This document shows, piece by piece, positions 27,058-36,387 of a DNA stretch of 64,000 nt; positions within the stretch are counted from its first letter, which is position 1; every line of letters begins with the position of its first letter. The notes under the pieces were generated by a model. The model saw only the letters and a list, made by a program, of their open reading frames with translations. It was not told the DNA's origin and made no database searches. Both the position numbers and the translations under genes were made by a program. The DNA lies in NCBI GenBank assembly GCA_002420185.1, contig DIHO01000019.1, positions 360,367 through 424,366 on the forward strand, read 5' to 3'. This DNA comes from Opitutales bacterium UBA5694. GTDB lineage: Bacteria; Verrucomicrobiota; Verrucomicrobiia; Opitutales; Opitutaceae.

Positions 27058-30000
27058 ATGAATAAAGAAGATTCTCAAAACCCTTTCCCTGGTTTGCGCC
27101 CTTTTTATTTTGATGATAGCTATCTCTTTTTTGGAAGGGATGCTCAGATAACGGAACTTGCTAGTCGATTGCGTAAAAACAAATTCCTGGCTGTTGTTGG
27201 AACTTCAGGAAGCGGAAAGTCTTCACTCGTCCGGGCAGGCCTTCTGCCAGAGCTGTTGAGCGGCACCATGGTTAGTGCGGGTTCGCTTTGGGAAACAGCG
27301 ATTATGAGACCAGGTGGTGACCCCATAACCAATTTGGCAGAGTCAATCGTACAGGCGGATCTATATGATCCCGAAGAGGAGGAGATCGTCTCTCAAGTGC
27401 GAGCAACCCTTACCAGGAGTGGTCTTGGACTGATAGAAGCCATCAGACAGTGCGACATAGAGGAGGGCTCAAATCTTCTTATCGTCGTCGATCAATTTGA
27501 GGAGATTTTTCGGTTTAGGGGTAGCGATGACGCTAGTGACGAACAGGCGGCTTTTTTCGTAAATCTTCTGCTCGAGGCAACAGAACAAAGTGAGCTCCCA
27601 ATCTATGTCATTATAACGATGCGATCAGATTTCTTGGGGGATTGTAGCCGATTTCCGAGACTGGCTAATTCTGTCAACGAGGGCGAATTTCTAATACCAC
27701 GTTTAAATCGGGATCAGAGAAAAGAAGCGATAGAGGGTCCTATAAGAGTAGCAGGAGGAGAAGTATCCCAGCCTCTCCTGAACCGACTTCTCAATGATAT
27801 TGGAGACGATCCAGATCAATTGCCCATATTGCAGCATGCCCTTATGCGAACTTGGGGATATTGGGCAAAACATAGTGATCGTGATTCTATTGACTTGGAT
27901 GATTACAGGGCGACCGGCGGCATGACAGAAGCTCTGTCACGTCACGCAAATGAGGTCTACGCTGCTCTACCAAGCGATGGTCACAGAAAAATAGCGGAAA
28001 AGGTTTTTAAGAATCTAACGGAAAAGATTGATCAAGGACGGGGAATTCGAAGGCCTATGCCTTTTGGAGAGCTCCTTGAAATTGTCCAATGTGCTGAGGA
28101 GGATCTACGTTTAGTCGTAAACGAGTTTCGTGCCGCAGGTAGAACTTTTTTAATGCCAGCCCCGACGAGGAAAATTGATTTGTCTACCGTAATAGACATT
28201 TCGCACGAAAGCCTCATGCGAGTGTGGACTCGTCTCAAGGACTGGGTAGACGATGAATCACAGTCGGCAAGGATTTACAGGCGTTTGGCTGACACAGCAC
28301 AACTTTTTGAAGAAGGAAAAGCGGGCTATTATCGAGATCCGGATCTTCAGATCGCTATGTCTTGGAAAGAAGAGGCACAACCGAATCACCTGTGGGCAGA
28401 TAGGTACTATGAGGGATTCGACAGAGCAATGCAGTTCCTCGACAAAAGCTATGAGGTCACTAGGCAGGAAGAGATTGATAAAGAGAACGCAAGAATTCGC
28501 GAATTAGAATCTGCTAAGGCATTGGCGGCAGAGCAGGAAAAGAGAGCAGCCATTGAAAAAAGAAGTGCAAAAAGACTCAGAGTTTTGTCAGCTGGACTGG
28601 CATTGGCGGGCATTGCCTCTCTCGTTTTCTTAGCGTTTGCAATCAATTCAAAAAACGAAGTTAGCAATAAGATAAATGAGTTAGCGTCACGAAGTTTTCT
28701 TAGGGGACAAGAACTTGAAAAAAGCAAAGACGGTCTCAAGGCCTTGCCTTGGTACCTCGATGCAGTTGATCTGTCTAAAGGTAATGAATCGCTCAATGCA
28801 AAATATTTAAATGCTCTTTCAAATAAGCTTTCTAGTAATTTTATCCTAGAAAAAGGAATAAATGTAAAAGACGTCTCGGAGTTGATCATCTCTGAAGACG
28901 GAAAGCTACTCGTGATAAATACAAACGCTGGTTTGTTTGGCGCGGAAAACAAGGTCCACGTTTACTCATGGCCAGATCTGAGAGAAGTCTGCGAGTTGAA
29001 AATCGATGGAGTGATTTTTAAAACCAAGATTTCCCCAGATGGAGGTCATATATTCTCATGCTCAAATATTGAATCAAAAGTTTGGAGTGTTTCGGCTGAT
29101 TCTAAGACTGTTTTTCAAAAACCCTATTTTGGCAGCTTTTCATTCAATCCAAAAAATGAAGGTGGATATCATTTGTTTGGATCCTCAGAAGGATTATCTA
29201 GAATTGAGAGGGACTTTAGCCAAGAGTCAGTCGTCCATAGCAGGAGAGTTGCTTCAACGGCTATATCACCAAACGGGAATCATTATATTTCAATTGAAGA
29301 ACTAGACCGCGAAACCACTGGTAGCGTGCCAAGTGCAGTCTTCAGAAGGCGATTATTTAGGTCAGGAGGAGTGCCCTCAAAAATAGTCAGTTTCAGTATT
29401 AAAAATGATTCCTTCGAACAAGATTTTGAGAGCGAGTTTGAAGGTTTCATCAGTCAAATTATTTTTCCTGATGACTCGCCTGAAGGAATAGCGTTTTTCT
29501 CGGCTAGCCAATCTTCTAAACGCTTCACGCAGGTGAACTTCTCAATAGGCGAAGTTTCTAACGCGGCTCTACTAGATTTCGGTGGTGTGGATCCAGGAGA
29601 GCTTCAGATAAAATCAGGAGGTGATAAAGTTCTAGTCGCATCGAGTGTTGGCTCATTGCAAATACTCGAGAAGCAGCCAACTGGTTGGGAATTAGTTCAA
29701 AATTTTCCCCTCAGCGAGAATAGCCCCTCCGATATTAGTAGTAATGGATTGGACGTCCTGACGTCCAACTCAAATGGATCAATACAATTGTTGTCGGCAA
29801 TTTCTGGAGATCAATTTGCCGACTCCTTGTATGGGAAAGTGGCGATTAAGGACGCGATCTTCGGGCCATCTGATGATAAGGTCATTGTAGCACTTGAGAA
29901 TGGTGAAGTTAAAGTTTTTTCTATACCCATCGGTAAAGTACGAGTTACTGGAACACCGTACCAATCTTCCGTCAGCGGTGGGAGGGGTCCTTGGCTAGCC

Positions 30001-31932
30001 GTCGATGGAATTGTACAATCGACTCGTTCTCCACGAACTCGATCTTCAGATGACTTTGAACCGACCTCCATGTCGACGGAGCTCGGAGACGCAAATCCGA
30101 TGTGGCGTCTAAATTTTGACAGGGTAAGCAAGGTAACTGATGCGAAGATTTGGAATCGTCCCTCCGCGGGCGTAACCCCAAATCCAAATGATATGTTCAT
30201 ACGACGGCTTAAAAATTTTAAAGTGTCTTTAAAGTTGGATGGCGAGACCGTTTGGGAAAAATTGTTTCTCCACAAGAAAAGTGATAGTCCCCCATATCCT
30301 TACCATGAGGTGGAGTTTGATGACGGAGTGATGGCCGACTGTTTCGAAATAACCATAACCGATGTAAACGAAAACAATGAAAAGATCCTCTCTCTTTCTG
30401 AGGTCGAAGTTTTTGCTATTTCTGAAAATAAAAATGTCAAATTCGGTGAAGATCTATCTCAATATGTAAGGGAAGTCTCTAGTCATGAGTTACTTGCAGA
30501 CGGAAGAGTCGTTTTATCGAGTTCTAGCATAGAAGCGAAATCATTCGCAAGTTACACTAGCAAAGGGGGCGAAGAAGAAAGAATTCTTTCGAAATTTTTA
30601 AAAGCTTACGATTCACAAAACTGGACCCTTTGTGTACGGTATTTTTCACAACTTGGCCTAAATCGGGAAAATTCTGAAGTGGTCCGTAAAGCTATTATCT
30701 GCTATAGGAGCTTAGGTTCGTTCGAGGATTCCCAAAAGCTCCTAGCTAATTACTTAAGTAGTAGTTCACCAGATTATAAATTCATCGTGAATGAATTGTG
30801 TAACTTAGATCAATTTGGTTTGGACGTTGGGAGCCTTGTTACAAAGGTGTTATCTACGGAGTCGTTTTACCAAGATAAATTAGCGTGCAAAAGCATGAGC
30901 CTATTTTTGGTTTCTAGCGACAAATACCAGCTAAGCCAGAGATTACACGATTGGTTGGAGGATGAATACAACAGAAGAGATTCATACGCTACATTGAGGC
31001 CTTCCGAGAATTATGATCTGGAAAACGGAATTACAATTGAAGGCTGGTTTAGATATGATGCGCGTGGTTTTTACAGTTGGGCCCCTCGACTTATCAACAA
31101 ATTCGGCCAAGGAGGCTCCGATGGGTACTGCCTGACTGTTGCTGGCTCCGGAAAAGTGCTTTTTGAGCTCAATAACAGCAGCACGGGTGAAGCAGCCTAC
31201 CATTCTGTCGATTCACCCGAATCTGGACAGTGGTTTCATTTAGCAGCAACTTGGGATATACAAACTAAACAAATGCGTATGTACATCGACGGTGTCGAGA
31301 AAGGTGATCCATTAGAGTTTCAAGGTCCGATTGGCCTTACAAGCGTACCTCTCGGTTTCGCAACAAACAATCTAAGAGCGACCCGCATAGATGCCTCATA
31401 TTCCGAAATAAGGATCTGGAATTACGCAAGAAGTAGTGAACAAATTAGAGAAAATAAAAACAAGCGGTTAGATGCTGAGCTAGACGGACTTGCTTTTTAC
31501 GGATCTTTTTCTGATGAAAACGAGATCAGAAAGTTGCCGTGGAGTAAAATTGTGAATCCATCAATTCAATCCACCAAGCAGCTCCCTTTCGGAAGTGAAA
31601 CAGATTATCTCGCTCTTACCGAATCCAATAGTTTTACGGAGAACTTATGGTTGGATTTGATTCTCGCAGAAAGCTACTTTCAGCGAGATGAAATGAGCGA
31701 AGCATTAAACATTCTGACAGCTTCAGATTTTAGATTTAGCAGCCGAGTTTACAATCCAGCTAGATTAGGGTTAATATCTAAATATCTTACTTTCATAGAC
31801 GACGGAAATGAGGTATTCCGGGAAAGGATGAGCAGCTTGTTGCAGCAGGGCATAACTGAAATGAACAAACCCTCCGAAGGGATGCTCCCGTCTTGGGTAC
31901 CACAAGTGAGAAAGTTAATACAGCCTTTTTAA
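27058..31932 (+). CDS. Giant STAND NTPase with membrane segment, propeller, discoidin-like and LamG domains
   Basis: 1624 residues. About 1-400 is an nSTAND1-type NTPase: NPFPGLRPF lead, Walker A GTSGSGKSSLVRAG, Walker B LLIVVDQFEEIF and a winged-helix region. About 425-510 is charged and coiled. A single hydrophobic helix (about 512-532, VLSAGLALAGIASLVFLAF) follows. Next come a degenerate beta-propeller (about 600-960), a discoidin/galactose-binding-like domain (about 970-1122), a helical tetratricopeptide-like stretch and a LamG domain (about 1320-1460, ITIEGWFRYDARG). STAND proteins are stimulus-gated switches; here the carbohydrate-binding-type modules are likely the sensor. If the helix spans the membrane, the sensor half is periplasmic. 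Middle gene of the operon. Confidence 0.85.
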   Translation: MNKEDSQNPFPGLRPFYFDDSYLFFGRDAQITELASRLRKNKFLAVVGTSGSGKSSLVRAGLLPELLSGTMVSAGSLWETAIMRPGGDPITNLAESIVQADLYDPEEEEIVSQVRATLTRSGLGLIEAIRQCDIEEGSNLLIVVDQFEEIFRFRGSDDASDEQAAFFVNLLLEATEQSELPIYVIITMRSDFLGDCSRFPRLANSVNEGEFLIPRLNRDQRKEAIEGPIRVAGGEVSQPLLNRLLNDIGDDPDQLPILQHALMRTWGYWAKHSDRDSIDLDDYRATGGMTEALSRHANEVYAALPSDGHRKIAEKVFKNLTEKIDQGRGIRRPMPFGELLEIVQCAEEDLRLVVNEFRAAGRTFLMPAPTRKIDLSTVIDISHESLMRVWTRLKDWVDDESQSARIYRRLADTAQLFEEGKAGYYRDPDLQIAMSWKEEAQPNHLWADRYYEGFDRAMQFLDKSYEVTRQEEIDKENARIRELESAKALAAEQEKRAAIEKRSAKRLRVLSAGLALAGIASLVFLAFAINSKNEVSNKINELASRSFLRGQELEKSKDGLKALPWYLDAVDLSKGNESLNAKYLNALSNKLSSNFILEKGINVKDVSELIISEDGKLLVINTNAGLFGAENKVHVYSWPDLREVCELKIDGVIFKTKISPDGGHIFSCSNIESKVWSVSADSKTVFQKPYFGSFSFNPKNEGGYHLFGSSEGLSRIERDFSQESVVHSRRVASTAISPNGNHYISIEELDRETTGSVPSAVFRRRLFRSGGVPSKIVSFSIKNDSFEQDFESEFEGFISQIIFPDDSPEGIAFFSASQSSKRFTQVNFSIGEVSNAALLDFGGVDPGELQIKSGGDKVLVASSVGSLQILEKQPTGWELVQNFPLSENSPSDISSNGLDVLTSNSNGSIQLLSAISGDQFADSLYGKVAIKDAIFGPSDDKVIVALENGEVKVFSIPIGKVRVTGTPYQSSVSGGRGPWLAVDGIVQSTRSPRTRSSDDFEPTSMSTELGDANPMWRLNFDRVSKVTDAKIWNRPSAGVTPNPNDMFIRRLKNFKVSLKLDGETVWEKLFLHKKSDSPPYPYHEVEFDDGVMADCFEITITDVNENNEKILSLSEVEVFAISENKNVKFGEDLSQYVREVSSHELLADGRVVLSSSSIEAKSFASYTSKGGEEERILSKFLKAYDSQNWTLCVRYFSQLGLNRENSEVVRKAIICYRSLGSFEDSQKLLANYLSSSSPDYKFIVNELCNLDQFGLDVGSLVTKVLSTESFYQDKLACKSMSLFLVSSDKYQLSQRLHDWLEDEYNRRDSYATLRPSENYDLENGITIEGWFRYDARGFYSWAPRLINKFGQGGSDGYCLTVAGSGKVLFELNNSSTGEAAYHSVDSPESGQWFHLAATWDIQTKQMRMYIDGVEKGDPLEFQGPIGLTSVPLGFATNNLRATRIDASYSEIRIWNYARSSEQIRENKNKRLDAELDGLAFYGSFSDENEIRKLPWSKIVNPSIQSTKQLPFGSETDYLALTESNSFTENLWLDLILAESYFQRDEMSEALNILTASDFRFSSRVYNPARLGLISKYLTFIDDGNEVFRERMSSLLQQGITEMNKPSEGMLPSWVPQVRKLIQPF

Positions 31933-31984
31933 TCATTTTTTTGGAATAAAATGAAAATCACGGGCCTATCTTAGGCCAGTAAAT

Positions 31985-33673
31985 ATGGGTTCATCTCCAG
32001 TTAGATTTGCGATAGTTTCTTTAGGTTTATTGGCCCTTTACCTTGGTTGGATCGGTGCTAACAGCTTATCGGCAGATGATTCCTTCTTAGATTCTTTGTA
32101 TAAAGCAGTGAAGTTATTCGTGCTTGAGGATTCAGGTATGTTTCGACTCGAGCATCCCGTAACCCTCGAAATTGCCCGTTGGTTGGCCCCTATGACAACG
32201 ATTTCTAGCATTTTTGCCGCTGCTAGCACTTATCTTAGGCAGTTATCGGATTTCATCAGGCTCGTGTTCTGTAGTGATCATACTATAGTCCTTGGAGCTA
32301 GTGCCGAGGCCTTGCACCTAATTGCAGACTTAAGTGCATCCAAGACTGGGAAAATCGTTGTGATTGAAAAAAACGCGAACGCTCCGAACCTGCAGGAATT
32401 AAAAAAGTATCGGTCTCTCGTAATCATAGGAGATTTCGAATCTAGGGCTAACTTAGAAAAAGCAAGAGTATATAAAGCAAAATCTGTAATTAGCCTCACT
32501 AGCAAAAACGAAAAAAATCTTTCTGTTATACTGCGGGCAAGTCAGCTGATTCCTGATCAAAGGTTCGATAATCCGGTAAAGTTTTATCTGCCAATAAAAG
32601 GCTTTTTTCACACAGAATCTCTACAGAGCAGTGGAATTTGTGATTATCCAAGTGCAAGGAAGAAAAAAATCATAGTAGTCAACCTAGTTAGAAATCGTGC
32701 TCGATGTTTATTCTCAAAACATCCAATCGAGCTTGATCGATTAGGAAAAGTAAAGGAGCCAATTGTCATTTTTGATACCTACAATGATCTCGTTCAGGCT
32801 TTTATAGTACATACTGCTGAGGTTGGTCATTACCCTAATAACGTTAAGGCAACTATTTATATCGTAAGTCCTGACGCCGAAATAAAAGTTGAGAAATTAG
32901 CCTATCATTTTCCAGCCGTGAGAGATTGTGTTAATCTTCAAAGCGTGTCGCTCAAAAGCGGTGACGATGCGGTAGACACTATCGCGGAACTAATCGAGAG
33001 CAAGCAGGGCAATTACAATAAATCAGTATTCTTAATGGAATCTTCGCCTCCGTCAGAAATGATCGAGGCAATAAGAATCAAGGAGAAAATCACGATCGAT
33101 GCCTCAGTCACATTTGTGATACCTGAGTTAGATAATGGATTACTACCAAAGGGCATCGATTGTATAAAGAGTGTTGAGACTTTAAAGGATAGCTTGAGCG
33201 GTGCAGCAGTCTTTATGGCTTCTTTAGAAGATTCGGCGAAAAAACTGCACGAGGCATGGTATAATCAAAATGACATGCTAATTAAGGCCGCAGAGACCGA
33301 GGGTATGGTTGATAAGGCTTCAGCACTGAAAAGCAAACCAGCGTTTCTGCCCTGGGAGGACCTTAGTGATGAACAGAGGAAGCCAAGCATTTCTCTAGCT
33401 GATCATGCAGAGATAAAGAGGCGATTCATTATGTCCGCAATGGGAAAGAAAGAAGGTAGCTCCATCGACGCTAAGTTGATAGATGAAAGCGTGATGGATG
33501 CACTTTGCCGGATGGAGCACAACAGATGGATGTCAACCTTAAGGATGATGGGATGGAATTATGGCTCGAAACGGAATGACGATAAGAAAATACACAACAA
33601 TTTGGTCCCATATGACGAGCTTGATGCCGATGCGAAATCCTTCGACAAGACTATGATCGAAAATTTGCATTAG
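31985..33673 (+). CDS. Membrane protein with RCK/TrkA-N domain and tandem RyR domains
   Basis: 562 residues. Two hydrophobic helices (about 7-27 and 61-83) precede an RCK/TrkA-N-like Rossmann domain (HTIVLGASAEALHLIADL and VVIEKNANAP, about 99-185). A second Rossmann-like half reaches ~400. The C-terminus has two ryanodine-receptor (RyR) domains: a divergent one at about 415-480 (LHEAWYNQ; LPWEDLSDEQRK) and a clear one at about 500-560 (MEHNRWMSTLRMMGWNYG; LVPYDELDADAKSFD). The architecture resembles a potassium-channel-like regulator without a selectivity filter. RyR domains are predicted ligand or nucleotide binders. Last gene of the TIR/STAND operon, 52 nt after the STAND stop. Likely membrane effector or sensor (inference). 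Confidence 0.8.
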   Translation: MGSSPVRFAIVSLGLLALYLGWIGANSLSADDSFLDSLYKAVKLFVLEDSGMFRLEHPVTLEIARWLAPMTTISSIFAAASTYLRQLSDFIRLVFCSDHTIVLGASAEALHLIADLSASKTGKIVVIEKNANAPNLQELKKYRSLVIIGDFESRANLEKARVYKAKSVISLTSKNEKNLSVILRASQLIPDQRFDNPVKFYLPIKGFFHTESLQSSGICDYPSARKKKIIVVNLVRNRARCLFSKHPIELDRLGKVKEPIVIFDTYNDLVQAFIVHTAEVGHYPNNVKATIYIVSPDAEIKVEKLAYHFPAVRDCVNLQSVSLKSGDDAVDTIAELIESKQGNYNKSVFLMESSPPSEMIEAIRIKEKITIDASVTFVIPELDNGLLPKGIDCIKSVETLKDSLSGAAVFMASLEDSAKKLHEAWYNQNDMLIKAAETEGMVDKASALKSKPAFLPWEDLSDEQRKPSISLADHAEIKRRFIMSAMGKKEGSSIDAKLIDESVMDALCRMEHNRWMSTLRMMGWNYGSKRNDDKKIHNNLVPYDELDADAKSFDKTMIENLH

Positions 33674-33960
33674 AAAATTGAGTCACTTGGTGCTTTTTGG
33701 CCGTCGAAAAGTTTAAAGAGTTAAAAAGTATATAGGTACTAGGAGTGTGACTTAGGGTTTAGCAGTGGATCAGTGTGAGACCTTAAAAAATGGATACAAG
33801 AAAGCAAACAGAGCTTCAGTTAAGGGTACATCCCGTTTATCTACGTAAATAGAATAAGTTGGGTGCTTGGCACTCCAACTGGTTTTAACTTTGCATAGCC
33901 CGGGGGAGGATATAATCGAATAACTATTAGAGCGATAGAGCTTTTGCGTCGTAACGTTAA

Positions 33961-34119
33961 TCGAGCCGAGATCATAGAATCACTTTTGAAGGCAATCTGG
34001 GCGATTTCAATGCGATTACTGATGTACCGGTAGTAGCGGTAGGGCATTGTGCGATCTTGCCGACTGGTCTCGACTATAGACCCTTTCGCATTCTTACTAA
34101 GGAAGGTGTCATGCTGTGA
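33961..34119 (+). pseudogene. N-terminal remnant of a P1/S58 (DmpA-like) peptidase
   Basis: The plus-strand frame from 33961 to the TGA at 34117-34119 reads RITFEGNLGDFNAITDVP followed by VAVGHCAILP. This matches the N-terminus of DmpA-type L-aminopeptidases/D-esterases, where FEG, NAITDVxGV and VGH are conserved. There is no start codon, the usual Gly after DVP is Val, and the frame stops about 20 codons later, so only a relic of about 50 codons remains. The rest of the 454-nt gap upstream holds nothing recognisable. Confidence 0.6.
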
Positions 34120-34127
34120 CAAGGGAT

Positions 34128-35552
34128 TTAAGCCCAAACGCTATGAAACCGTGCCATGGATGCATCTCGAATTAAAGCCTGGCCAAAGGCAAACGCTCCC
34201 GGTGTTGTGACCATCAGTTGTGGGCAGATGATCATGTAAGCCTTTTCACTGGGATAGAAGAAGCCTTGTGTCAGTGCATAGCCGCCCCAGTGACTCATGT
34301 CTTGATGGTCACTGACCTGATAACCGCAGAGTGAATTTTGATCTGCGTGGGAGGTCGCCCAGCCGAAATGAAATGACTTGGGAAAAGGGCTGTGTTGGCC
34401 AGCTACTCCAAACGCCTTTGCCAATGGGGTATCTAGTCTCAGATCTTGGAAGCGACCTTTGCATAGCGTGTGCACGCCCTGCGGACTGATAAGCCGCTGA
34501 CCGCTTTCCGTGATCCCTCCTCGCAAAAGCATATCATAAAACTTTGAGTAGTCGGAGGCGGTCATGAGTGATCCTGTGTCTCCTGTTTCGAAGCTCCTTG
34601 GCCCGCGGTAGTGGGCCGTCTGGTTGGTCAAACGGAAAGGGCCTTCCGGATAACAATCTTTCTCTTCTGCAACCATGGTCTTCGTACCATCGGTGGAAAG
34701 CTTCGCTCCATAAAGGGTGGGGATCCGATCGATTCTCGGATCACCGTCACCGAGGAAAAAGGCTGCATCGTTCATTTCTAGTGGATCAAACAGAAGTTCA
34801 GACATGATTTCAGAAAACTTTTGAGGCTTTCCCCGAGACGTCTCATACAGTACTTCGATCAAGCGGCTGAGAACGGTTGCACCATGACCGTAAGAAAACT
34901 CTCCCGGTTCGCAGGTGAGAACTCCTGCCTCGCCGATCGTGTTGACGAATTGCTCCAAGGTTAAATCTGCGCCCAAAATGTTGGTGCTTCGATAAACGTC
35001 TGGATGAATTTTCTGTCGAAGGCCACTAGCGATCAGCCCTGATTTTCGATCACATAGTCCACCACCCAAAAAAGAATCGTATTCCCCAAAAAGGTCATAC
35101 TCAATGCCAGCTGATTCACTCATCAAGTGCTTGATCTGCATTTTTTCGGAGGTCGTTTTCCGATCGAATTTCAGATCAAGCTTCTCTCCGGTTAAGAAGC
35201 TGGAGTATTTCAAGGATTCGGGTCCATCGTCAGATTCAACAACGACTTCCCAGTCACGATCGAATGAAGGAATGTATTGGCCAACCTCATCCTCAAAGTC
35301 AAACAGGCCTTCCTCGTACAGCCGTAATGCGACGAAGCTCGTCAGCACTTTGGTCATACTGAACATGCGAAACATCGCATCGCAGGACATGGGTTTGTTG
35401 GTTGCTAGATCGCTTACGCCAAAAGCTTTGTGATAGGTGTCGTTTCCGCATTTCGCAAAAACCACCAGCCCGGGCACTGACAGCCGTTCATCGCAAAGAA
35501 GATCAGAGAAGTGCACATCCAACAGAGATTCATAATCAGGTTTAAATTTCAT
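34128..35552 (-). CDS. Beta-lactamase-family serine hydrolase (class C/esterase-like)
   Basis: 474-residue penicillin-binding-protein-like hydrolase. SMTK (Ser66, Lys69) is the nucleophile motif in MFRMFSMTKVLTS. SYGHG near residue 218 corresponds to the Tyr-x-Asn motif with His in the third position, and HFGWATS near 410 is in the region of the third motif. Relatives include EstB-type esterases and enzymes of unknown substrate that carry the beta-lactamase fold; antibiotic resistance is not implied. No signal peptide is evident, so it may be cytoplasmic. It lies 8 nt past the P1 peptidase relic and stands alone. Confidence 0.85.
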   Translation of the reverse strand: MKFKPDYESLLDVHFSDLLCDERLSVPGLVVFAKCGNDTYHKAFGVSDLATNKPMSCDAMFRMFSMTKVLTSFVALRLYEEGLFDFEDEVGQYIPSFDRDWEVVVESDDGPESLKYSSFLTGEKLDLKFDRKTTSEKMQIKHLMSESAGIEYDLFGEYDSFLGGGLCDRKSGLIASGLRQKIHPDVYRSTNILGADLTLEQFVNTIGEAGVLTCEPGEFSYGHGATVLSRLIEVLYETSRGKPQKFSEIMSELLFDPLEMNDAAFFLGDGDPRIDRIPTLYGAKLSTDGTKTMVAEEKDCYPEGPFRLTNQTAHYRGPRSFETGDTGSLMTASDYSKFYDMLLRGGITESGQRLISPQGVHTLCKGRFQDLRLDTPLAKAFGVAGQHSPFPKSFHFGWATSHADQNSLCGYQVSDHQDMSHWGGYALTQGFFYPSEKAYMIICPQLMVTTPGAFAFGQALIRDASMARFHSVWA

Positions 35553-35682
35553 GTTTCGACTAATTTAGACGTAGGTGGATCAGACGGGCAGTGTCAGTAC
35601 GCCTCGCTGAGAGAATTTGTAATCCTTTGAATAGATTTCGTCTACTGCTACGCTTTCCGGAACTGATGCTAGGAAGTTGAAT

Positions 35683-36135
35683 TTAGTGCTTTTGGTACTT
35701 GTCGGAGGGTGGCGACGTCAATTGGTCATGGCAAGTGGCAAAACGAGCCGTTGGACTGGAACGATGATTCCTCGTTCGCCTACCCATCTCACAAAGTTGT
35801 GCATAAAGCGTGGATGTGCGTAAGGCAGCCTTGCTGCAGCACGCTTCCCCCTTGTAGTCGGCGTTCCATGACATATGGTACCGTGGCCTGCCGGCCTTGA
35901 TGTACTTGTTGACGTTGAGGACGTAGTCACCGTGAAGCCAGTCTCCTTCAAAATTGTACCTAGGGCCATATAATCTAGCAGACGACTCGCCATCGTCTTC
36001 CTCCGAGCCATGGGAGAGGTCCAAGTCTTCAATGAGGGTGAGCATTAGCTCATCGTCTTTCAACTCTTTCGAGGTTTTTGAGCAGCAGACTGATAGAAAG
36101 GAAAAAAGCAGTGCAGCGTATAAACCGTGTGAGAT
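35683..36135 (-). pseudogene. Possible degraded lipoprotein gene without a start codon
   Basis: A minus-strand frame opens after the TAA at 36136-36138 and reads like a lipoprotein signal (LYAALLFSFLSVCCSKTSK, Cys after a lipobox-like SVC), then an acidic stretch, then YGPRYNFEGDWLHGDYVLNV. It lacks any ATG, GTG or TTG before the signal segment, the first ATG (36063) falling after it. The last ~50 residues look like random translation. A shifted frame (PYAHPRFMHNFVRWVGE) is as plausible there. I cannot name the family. A decayed gene is the simplest reading. Confidence 0.35.
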
Positions 36136-36387
36136 TTAAGCGGGGTCAAGGTGAATTTAGCAAGGCAAATTCTAAAACTAAGTTTGCCCAAAATGGCATA
36201 AACTGAGGCAAAATTGAAGTATTTTGGCTACTTTTGGGCTAAATGCCCCTTTTGGTAGAGATGAAAGTGGCTCATGGTGTGCCAAGAGGGTAATCTCTGA
36301 TCGCAAAAGGGAGAATATTTTTAAAAAACGGAGGACAACGCTTGAATTGAACATTCAGCAATTAGGGGTGTCAGTGTCCGCTTAAGC
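36136..36387. other. Intergenic region, AT-rich
   Basis: No gene is seen. It contains several close TTTGGGC/GCCCAAA-type short words (around 36184-36250) but no organised repeat or hairpin with a T tail that I can support. Confidence 0.35.

Noticed and set aside
34128..35552. Antibiotic-resistance beta-lactamase
   Set aside because: The fold and SMTK motif are shared with esterases and peptidases. The length, lack of a signal peptide and SYGHG variant do not support a resistance enzyme.
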